A stretch of 11,695 bases of DNA from Variovorax sp. (lineage in GTDB: Bacteria > Pseudomonadota > Gammaproteobacteria > Burkholderiales > Burkholderiaceae_C): the NCBI GenBank assembly GCA_028292835.1, contig JAQGLP010000280.1, positions 1 through 11,695 on the forward strand. The letters are read 5' to 3'. Below, in pieces: positions 6,709-11,695 of this stretch. Position 1 is the stretch's first letter, and each line of letters opens with the position of its first letter. A program made the translations under genes and the position numbers. Below the pieces are notes generated by a model. The model had not been told where the DNA came from. It saw nothing but the letters and a program-made list of their open reading frames with translations, and did not search any database.

Positions 6709-8945
6709 CCGGCGGGCTCGGGCACCGCACCACCGGCCGCTGGCTGGAGGATGCGTGCCGCATCGTCGCGCAATTGGGTGGCGAGGCCGACGGCAAGGTC
6801 GAGACGGCGCAGCAGCCAGGGGCTGATGTCGTTCTCGAAAGGATCCGGCAGCGGGATGGCGCCGGCCAGCGCGGCGGAGGGCGGATCGGACCGCGGGACG
6901 GGGCCGGCGATCGGCGCGCTGCCGACCGCCTGCTGGATGCGCTCGGCGGCGCGCGCCAGGGGCCCCTCGACCTCGGCGGGCGTGAGCCGGTCGCGCCGCA
7001 GCACCAGCATCGACTTCACGGCGCTGAGTTGCGCGAGCAACTGGTAGCTGTGCGTCTGCAGATGCTCGAGCGGCTCGATCGGCGGGCGCACGGCGCGCGG
7101 CTCGGACAGCGAGCGCTGCGTGGCCTGCACCAGCGCGGAGAGGCTGTCGTAGGCTTCGCGCCGCGCGAGCCGCCACTCCAGCTCGGGGGTGTTGTCGACG
7201 GCACGCAGCTGGCCCAGCCCGAGCGCGAGCTGTGCGTGCAGGGCCTGCGCCCGCAGCGTGCGGGCCACCAGCGCTGGGATCTGGCGGCGCTCCCACGAGG
7301 GCAGCACGTAGCAGAAGGCCCAGGCCACGGCGGCGCCGATCAGCGTGTCGGCCACGCGCTCGAACAGCGCGAAGATCGGTCCGGCCCCCGTGTTGAGCAG
7401 GTGGGCCTGGACCAGCCCGAGCACGGTGGCCGCGACCGCGGTGATCAGGTAGCGCCGCACCGCGAAGCCGTGGGCGATCGCCTGTGCGATCGTCACCACC
7501 GCCAGCAGCAGCGCCGGGGCAGGGTGCGCCGACAGCAGGCCCAGCGCGAGCACGCATCCGAGCAGGGTGCCGGCCACGCGGCTGTTGCGCCGCTCCAGCG
7601 TTTGCGACAGGCTGCCGCGCAGCACCACCACGATGGTCAGCAGGATCCAGTAGTCGTGCGAACCCCAGGGCAGCACGACCGCGATCGCATAGCCGGTGCC
7701 GATCGCGAGCGCCGCCCGGATCGCATGGCGCAGCGGCGGCGCGTCCCAGTGCCAGAGCGTGCGCAAGGGCCGCCAGGACCAGGCGGTGGGACTCACGAAC
7801 ATCTGCCAGTTGGCGCGCACCACCGCCAGGTCGGGCGCCGCCTCGCCGCGCGCCATGGCCGACAGGTGCAGCACCTCGTCGTTGATGTGGCCGATCCGGC
7901 TGGCCAGCCCGCGCGCCAGCATGGCGATGGTCGGCCCCATCTGCACGACGGCACTGGACGCAACCTCTTCGGGCAGGTGGATGGCCGCCAGCCGGGGCCG
8001 GCGGTCGGCCACCCGGGCCGGCTCGCGGCCGAGCAGCAAGGCATCGGCCAGCGCGACGATGTCGTCGGCCAGCGAATCGAGCACCTGCCGCATTTCGTTC
8101 AGCGCGGCGGCGTGGTTGGGATGGGTCTTGAGGGCGTCGAGGTCGAGTTCGCTCGCCAGCAGCTGGTCGCGCATCTCGAGCACGATGACCAGCATGCTGG
8201 CCAGTCGCTGGCGACGAGGGGTGCGGGGCGACTCGAGCACGATGTCGCGCGTGGTCTGCAGCTGGTCGGCCAGCGCGGCCTGTGCCTTCAGCAGCTGGCC
8301 CAGCAGGGCTGGAGGCGCATCGCGCACGTCGCGGGTCTCGTCCCTGGGCGCGAACTGGCGCGCCTCCACGCGCATCAGCGCGGCCACCGTCAGCAGCAGG
8401 TCGGCCATGACCTGGACACGGTAGCGCCTGTTCAGCGCCGCGTGCGCGAGCGTCGCGTAGACCACGTAGAGGCCGGCCCCGATGCCGAAGTGCAGCGTGC
8501 GCTCCAGCGCCCCGGCGACACCGCCCGTGGCCGGCATCGCCATCGAGAAAATCATCGCGAACATCACCGAGATCGCGATCGGCATGCCGCGCTTCCCCCA
8601 GGCCATGCCCACGAAGGCCATGAAGGTCGCCGGCACCAGTAGCAGGCCCAGCGCCAGCGGGTCGGCGTGCAGCCACTGCACCAGGAAGAACAGCGGCAGC
8701 CCGACCAGGGGGGCCGGCAGCATCTGGAAGAACTTGCCGCGGCGCGGCGCCACCATGTCGGGCGGGGCGCACACCAGCACGCCGACCGTGGCGGCCGAGG
8801 CGGCCACCGGGCCCAGCCACAGGTGCACCGCAGCGGAGATCAGCACCAGCCCGAACGCGACCGACAGCCCGTTGGTGATGTAGTGGCTCAACGCGACGCG
8901 CATCATGGCGCGGCTTCGAAGGGCAGCGCGCCGCGCCTGCATCAT
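6705..8945 (-). CDS. FUSC-family inner-membrane protein (YccS/AaeB-like, putative exporter)
   Basis: The 746-residue protein has the two-part FUSC layout. There is a first set of membrane helices within residues 25-170 (SVAFGLVLISAAVHLWLG, TFMAFVGMAWG and so on), a long mainly helical cytoplasmic part from about 172 to 400, and a second membrane block at about 407-550. A final cytoplasmic stretch follows 550. The second block holds the characteristic segment with HDYWILLTIVVVLRGS at 430-445 and TLERRN...RVAGTLLG at 449-463. Relatives include AaeB, a subunit of an aromatic carboxylic acid efflux pump, and YccS/YhfK of unknown role; the substrate here is not known. The ATG at 8945 overlaps the suhB stop as ATGA; later ATGs at 8906 and 8903 are possible starts. 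The stop overlaps the mscS start. No membrane-fusion partner (AaeA-like) is adjacent. Confidence 0.88.
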   Translation of the reverse strand: MMQARRAALRSRAMMRVALSHYITNGLSVAFGLVLISAAVHLWLGPVAASAATVGVLVCAPPDMVAPRRGKFFQMLPAPLVGLPLFFLVQWLHADPLALGLLLVPATFMAFVGMAWGKRGMPIAISVMFAMIFSMAMPATGGVAGALERTLHFGIGAGLYVVYATLAHAALNRRYRVQVMADLLLTVAALMRVEARQFAPRDETRDVRDAPPALLGQLLKAQAALADQLQTTRDIVLESPRTPRRQRLASMLVIVLEMRDQLLASELDLDALKTHPNHAAALNEMRQVLDSLADDIVALADALLLGREPARVADRRPRLAAIHLPEEVASSAVVQMGPTIAMLARGLASRIGHINDEVLHLSAMARGEAAPDLAVVRANWQMFVSPTAWSWRPLRTLWHWDAPPLRHAIRAALAIGTGYAIAVVLPWGSHDYWILLTIVVVLRGSLSQTLERRNSRVAGTLLGCVLALGLLSAHPAPALLLAVVTIAQAIAHGFAVRRYLITAVAATVLGLVQAHLLNTGAGPIFALFERVADTLIGAAVAWAFCYVLPSWERRQIPALVARTLRAQALHAQLALGLGQLRAVDNTPELEWRLARREAYDSLSALVQATQRSLSEPRAVRPPIEPLEHLQTHSYQLLAQLSAVKSMLVLRRDRLTPAEVEGPLARAAERIQQAVGSAPIAGPVPRSDPPSAALAGAIPLPDPFENDISPWLLRRLDLAVGLATQLRDDAARILQPAAGGAVPEPAG

Positions 8946-9988
8946 TCGACGGACGGTGGACCCTCGACAGGGACCACGGACGATTCGCGGCGGATGCGCG
9001 TGAGCTTGCGGGGCCGGGCGCCGGTGGCTTCGGCGGGCGGCGCGTCGCCATCCTCGGAAGAGGCGGGCTCGAGGCTGGTGGAGCGGGCGTAGAGGTCGGC
9101 CGACGGGTCGGCGTCCGGCTGGGCCAAGGCGGCGACGGCGCGCACGCGGTTGCTGGCCCGCAGCTTGTCGTCGACGCCTGCGAACTTCGAATACTTGCCG
9201 AGCAACGCCACCAGCTGACCGTAGATGCGCGGAGCGGCCGCCAGGCATTCCTTTTGGTCGAGGAAATCCGGCTCGCCGGTCAGGTTGCCGACCAGGCCGC
9301 CCGCTTCGGTCACCAGCAGCGAACCCGCCGCCACGTCCCAGGGGTGCAGGCCGGTCTCGAAGAACCCGTCGGTGAAGCCGGCCGCCACGTAGGCCAGGTC
9401 GAGCGCGGCCGAGCCCGGCCGGCGCAGGCCGGCGGTGCGCGGCATCAGATCCGCCATGATGGCCTGGTGCTGCTTGAAGTTGTCGCCGGCGCGGAACGGG
9501 AAGCCGGTGGCGATCAGGCATTCCGTGAGACGCGTGCGCTTGCTCACCCGGATGCGCCGGTCGTTCATGTAGGCGCCCCGGCCCTTGGTGGCGGTGAATA
9601 GGTCGTTGCGGCTCGGGTCGTAGATCACCGCCTGCTCGACCTTGCCGCGTACCGTCAGCGCGATCGACACGCAGTACACCGGAAAGCCGTGGATGAAGTT
9701 GGTGGTGCCGTCCAGCGGATCGATGACCCACACGAATTCCGAATCCTTGGCGCCGTGCTCGGAACCCGATTCCTCGGCCAGGATGCCGTGGCCGGGGTAG
9801 GCCGTCAGCAGCGTCTCGATGATGACCTGCTCGCTGGCGTGGTCGACCTCGGTGACGAAATCATTGATCTGCTTTTGCGAGATACGCACCGATTCGACGT
9901 CGAGCGCGGCGCGGTTGATGATGGCGCCGGCGGCGCGGGCGGCCTTGACGGCCACGTTGAGCATGGGATGCAGGAGATTGGACGACAT
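8942..9988 (-). CDS. suhB: Inositol monophosphatase family protein SuhB
   Basis: This 348-residue protein carries the full inositol-monophosphatase signature: AEESG at 71-75 (metal-binding glutamate), VIDPLDGTTNFIHGFP at 88-103 (D90, D93), and HPWDVAAGSLLVTEAGG at 215-231 (D218). The enzyme class hydrolyses inositol 1-phosphate with magnesium. In E. coli SuhB also acts with Nus factors in rRNA transcription antitermination, and its gene is likewise divergent from trmJ, which supports the symbol. The family is about 265-275 residues long; here a tail of about 75 residues (from around 272) is low-complexity, rich in Ala, Pro, Ser and acidic residues and ending with a basic patch (RPRKLTRIRR). 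The stop overlaps the FUSC start as ATGA. The start at 9988 has no obvious ribosome site, and a hairpin (10003-10026) lies just upstream. Function of the tail is unknown. Confidence 0.92.
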   Translation of the reverse strand: MSSNLLHPMLNVAVKAARAAGAIINRAALDVESVRISQKQINDFVTEVDHASEQVIIETLLTAYPGHGILAEESGSEHGAKDSEFVWVIDPLDGTTNFIHGFPVYCVSIALTVRGKVEQAVIYDPSRNDLFTATKGRGAYMNDRRIRVSKRTRLTECLIATGFPFRAGDNFKQHQAIMADLMPRTAGLRRPGSAALDLAYVAAGFTDGFFETGLHPWDVAAGSLLVTEAGGLVGNLTGEPDFLDQKECLAAAPRIYGQLVALLGKYSKFAGVDDKLRASNRVRAVAALAQPDADPSADLYARSTSLEPASSEDGDAPPAEATGARPRKLTRIRRESSVVPVEGPPSVE

Positions 9989-10002
9989 GGATTTTCGAGT
10001 GC

Positions 10003-10026
10003 GCGGGCCCTTTTCGGCAGGCCCGC
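10003..10026. repeat. Inverted repeat (hairpin) upstream of suhB
   Basis: GCGGGCC at 10003-10009 and GGCCCGC at 10020-10026 form a perfect 7-bp stem with a 10-nt loop, ending 14 bp before the suhB start codon. In the suhB transcript it would sit in the leader close to the translation start. A second GC repeat, GCGCCGC/GCGGCGC, is at 10049-10063. The rest of the 174-bp suhB-trmJ gap shows no clear promoter boxes by eye. Confidence 0.45.
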
Positions 10027-10162
10027 TGACTGGAGGAACGCCCGGTGGGCGCCGCCGCGGCGCTTCGTTCGGGAATGCCGTCCGGCGATGCGGGCGGCGA
10101 CAATGGCACTGATTTTACCGGCGCCCGGCACTGCGGGAGCGTCGGCCTCTTTCCATCGTCCC

Positions 10163-10939
10163 ATGCGCACCCGCTTCATCCTGATCCAGACCAGCCATGC
10201 CGGCAACGTCGGCGCCACCGCGCGCGCCATGAAAAACATGGGTTTCGACGACTTGGTGCTGGTCGCGCCGCGCTGGCCCAATGTGCTGCGGCGTGAGGAA
10301 ACCATCCAGCGCGCCAGCGGCGCGCTCGACGTGCTGGCTCGCGCGCGCATCGTCGACACGCTCGACGAGGCCCTCGATGGCGTCACCCACCTCTGCGCCA
10401 CGGCCATGACGCCGCGCGACTTCGGCCCCCCGACGCGCGCGCCGCGCCAGCACTTCGAGCCGCTGGCCGCGGGGGAAGACCAGCACGTCGCCTTCCTGTT
10501 CGGTTGCGAGCGCTTCGGCATGCGCAACGAGGACGTCTACCGCTGCCATGTCGCGCTGAGCATCCCGGCCGACCCTGACTTCGGCTCGCTCAACCTGGGC
10601 GCCGCCGTGCAGCTGATCGCCTACGAATGGCGCCTGGCGCTTGGCGGTTTCCCGGTGCGCGAGGCGGTGGCGCCACGCGAGCTGGCCGACGCCCGCGCCG
10701 TGGCCGGCATGCTGGGCCACTGGGAGCGTTCGCTGGTGCAGATCGGTTTCCTCGATCCGGCGGCGCCCAAGAAGCTGATGCCCCGGCTGCAACAATTGTT
10801 CAACCGGGCGCAGCTCACGCAGGAGGAAATCCACATCCTGCGCGGGATCGCCAAGGCGATGATGGAACCTGCGCGCGGCCAGCCGCCGCAAGACGCATCG
10901 AAGCGGCCTCTGGGGTCCCGCGAAGATTCCTCCGTTTAG
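10163..10939 (+). CDS. trmJ: tRNA (cytidine/uridine-2'-O-)-methyltransferase TrmJ, SPOUT/TrmH family
   Basis: The 258-residue protein matches TrmJ, which methylates the ribose of tRNA position 32 using S-adenosylmethionine. The SpoU-type motifs are in order: SHAGNVGATARAMKNMGF at 11-28 (N15 and R21 in motif 1), LFGCERFGMRNED at 112-124 (motif 2), and IPADPDFGSLNLGAAVQ at 134-150 (motif 3 of the trefoil-knot SAM site). A C-terminal extension from about 165 to 240, with a PKKLMPRLQQLFNRAQLTQEEIHILRGI segment, is typical of TrmJ and aids dimerisation and tRNA binding. The start at 10163 gives MRTRFILIQTSHAGN, the usual N-terminus; an upstream in-frame ATG at 10103 would add 20 residues of no clear conservation. 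It is divergent from suhB and convergent with the cupin gene. The stop lies inside a short inverted repeat. Confidence 0.93.
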   Translation: MRTRFILIQTSHAGNVGATARAMKNMGFDDLVLVAPRWPNVLRREETIQRASGALDVLARARIVDTLDEALDGVTHLCATAMTPRDFGPPTRAPRQHFEPLAAGEDQHVAFLFGCERFGMRNEDVYRCHVALSIPADPDFGSLNLGAAVQLIAYEWRLALGGFPVREAVAPRELADARAVAGMLGHWERSLVQIGFLDPAAPKKLMPRLQQLFNRAQLTQEEIHILRGIAKAMMEPARGQPPQDASKRPLGSREDSSV

Positions 10940-10945
10940 GCGGAG
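10930..10945 (+). terminator. Possible weak hairpin at the trmJ stop
   Basis: CTCCG (10930-10934) and CGGAG (10941-10945) pair around TTTAGG, which contains the trmJ stop codon. No T-run follows, so this is not a standard intrinsic terminator and may be chance. Confidence 0.25.
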
Positions 10946-10964
10946 TTCGCCCGTCACGGTGCGG

Positions 10965-10989
10965 GGCTTCCGCGCCGCTGGTGGAAGCC
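10965..10989. repeat. Inverted repeat between trmJ and the cupin gene
   Basis: GGCTTCC (10965-10971) and GGAAGCC (10983-10989) are a perfect 7-bp stem with an 11-nt loop. It lies 25 bp after the trmJ stop and could help end transcription, although no T-run follows on the plus strand. Confidence 0.45.
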
Positions 10990-11024
10990 ATGCGTGCACC
11001 GCTGAGTGGTCGAGCGCACGCATG
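10989..11024. repeat. Nine-bp perfect inverted repeat between convergent genes
   Basis: CATGCGTGC (10989-10997) pairs perfectly with GCACGCATG (11016-11024) across an 18-nt centre. The centre can itself pair ACC with GGT. It adjoins the repeat at 10965-10989, sharing base 10989. Its position between convergent genes suggests a bidirectional termination or mRNA-end structure; there is no U-tract. Confidence 0.5.
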
Positions 11025-11082
11025 CAGGCCTGACCGCCTAAGCCTCAGGGTGCCATCATCGGTTAACGCACTCCTGTCGTCT

Positions 11083-11096
11083 GAAGACATGTCTTC
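11083..11096. repeat. Perfect 14-bp palindrome downstream of the cupin gene
   Basis: GAAGACATGTCTTC reads the same on both strands with no spacer. It sits 23 bp beyond the cupin stop, in the gap shared with trmJ. It could be a protein-binding site rather than an RNA hairpin, as it has no loop; the function is unknown. Confidence 0.5.
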
Positions 11097-11119
11097 GTCT
11101 CCTGGGCGCAAGGCCTTGA

Positions 11120-11551
11120 TTATTTCCATGGGGTCGGCTCGGGAACGGCACATACCGCGTCGACAGCGACGGACTTGAAATCGGCCGGTCCAACGATCTC
11201 CAGGTATTCCATGTCGGGCGAGTAATCGAACAGGAAATGCGAAATCCCCGGACGCTGGTGCACGCAGTCGCCTGCTTCCACCAGCGTCACCTTGTCGTCG
11301 TACATGAACCTGGCCCACCCCTTGATCATCAGGACGATCTGGAACTCGGCCTCATGACGGTGCCACCCGGTTCCCTTCTCGGGTGCCTTGTCTGCTTTCA
11401 CGAGGTGGGCGATGACGCGACCATTCGTCGCCGCAGCAATACCCAGGTCGCGGTACAGGAAGAAGTCGCGCAGCCCGTCGCCGCGCCACGGCGTGTCGCC
11501 GGGCTTGACGTGGGAAAACTGCGTGGTGGTCGGAGGGGTGTGGGTGCTCAT
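11120..11551 (-). CDS. Small single-domain cupin protein
   Basis: This 143-residue protein has one cupin barrel. Motif 1 is at about 60-80: GTGWHRHEAEFQIVLMIKG, with metal-type ligands H64, H66 and a nearby glutamate (E67 or E69). Motif 2 is at about 94-108: GDCVHQRPGISHFLF, with H105. Small cupins of this kind bind metals and act as dioxygenases, isomerases or ligand-binding proteins, so no reaction can be assigned. The first 20 residues (Thr/Pro-rich) are not leader-like, so the protein is probably cytoplasmic. The start at 11551 is 26 bp after the stop of a probable MFS transporter on the same strand, suggesting co-transcription and possibly a role in metabolising the imported compound. 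No clear ribosome site is seen. Confidence 0.85.
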   Translation of the reverse strand: MSTHTPPTTTQFSHVKPGDTPWRGDGLRDFFLYRDLGIAAATNGRVIAHLVKADKAPEKGTGWHRHEAEFQIVLMIKGWARFMYDDKVTLVEAGDCVHQRPGISHFLFDYSPDMEYLEIVGPADFKSVAVDAVCAVPEPTPWK

Positions 11552-11577
11552 GGTGTGTCAGACGGATGGGTTGGCGG

Positions 11578-11695
11578 TCATGAATGCGTGAGCGAGCGCT
11601 CGAGTCGGCGCAGCTTGGCTGGCGCGGTTTCTTTCAGCAACAGCGCCACCACAAGCCCCACGACCAGGGCGATCGCGGCGAGATGCATGATGTAT
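11578..11695 (-). CDS. C-terminal end of a probable MFS transporter (partial)
   Basis: Only the last 38 codons are inside the window, in a frame open to the right edge. The peptide has a hydrophobic helix (HLAAIALVVGLVVALLL), then KETAPAKLRRLERSLTHS, ending in TGA at 11578-11580. A last transmembrane helix followed by K-E-T-A-P and a short basic tail is typical of major facilitator superfamily permeases, especially organic-acid symporter types. The evidence is short, so other membrane proteins cannot be ruled out. It lies 26 bp upstream of the cupin gene on the same strand. Confidence 0.6.
   Translation of the reverse strand, partial: YIMHLAAIALVVGLVVALLLKETAPAKLRRLERSLTHS

Noticed and set aside
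6633..8642. A 669-codon open frame on the plus strand opposite the FUSC gene
   Set aside because: The product is rich in Arg, Gln, His and Gly with no recognisable motifs; it is an antisense shadow of the membrane protein gene.
5602..9051. A 1149-codon open frame on the minus strand that includes MscS as its C-terminal third
   Set aside because: The region upstream of 6708 is out of frame with the clearly conserved FUSC gene and is Arg/Ala/Pro-rich, as expected of a stop-poor GC-rich shadow frame.
9989..10120. Possible boxA-like leader signal for SuhB autoregulation
   Set aside because: No sequence close to the GCTCTTTA core was found on the minus strand upstream of suhB.

Overview
The window is a GC-rich bacterial chromosomal segment, most likely from the Burkholderiales (Betaproteobacteria; Comamonadaceae or Alcaligenaceae-like). 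The evidence is the high GC content, two tandem Bug/TctC-type solute-binding proteins (a family strongly expanded in that order), and a divergent suhB/trmJ pair as in other Proteobacteria. No insertion sequence, phage gene, tRNA, rRNA or CRISPR array was seen. The placement is inferred from gene content, without a database search.

Layout: (1) 1-1251, minus strand: a PAP2-family membrane phosphatase followed 4 bp later by a DPM1/ArnC-like family 2 glycosyltransferase that runs off the left edge. This looks like a polyprenyl-phosphate or envelope-lipid glycosylation unit. (2) 1522-4876, minus strand: two Bug receptors and a type I sulfatase in one probable operon, the second receptor overlapping the sulfatase by ATGA. 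A MarR-family regulator (5061-5723, plus) is divergent from it. The 184-bp region between them holds a 15-bp palindrome lying over a candidate -35 box of the operon, which suggests a regulated uptake and desulfation module. (3) 5602-9988, minus strand: suhB (inositol monophosphatase family), a FUSC-family inner-membrane protein and an MscS-type channel, each junction a 4-bp ATGA overlap. The 3' end of the MscS gene overlaps the MarR gene by 122 bp in convergent orientation. (4) 10163-10939, plus: trmJ, tRNA 2'-O-methyltransferase, divergent from suhB. (5) 11120-11695, minus: the last 38 codons of a probable MFS transporter followed by a small cupin protein, convergent with trmJ. The 180-bp gap between cupin and trmJ carries several perfect inverted repeats.

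Most genes are recognisable families in ordinary arrangements. The parts most worth a second look are the sulfatase/Bug/MarR locus, because the sulfatase has no visible export signal while its two receptors do; the unusual C-terminal tail of the MarR protein read from the antisense of mscS; and the cluster of inverted repeats between trmJ and the cupin gene. I found no convincing evidence of a wholly new system.
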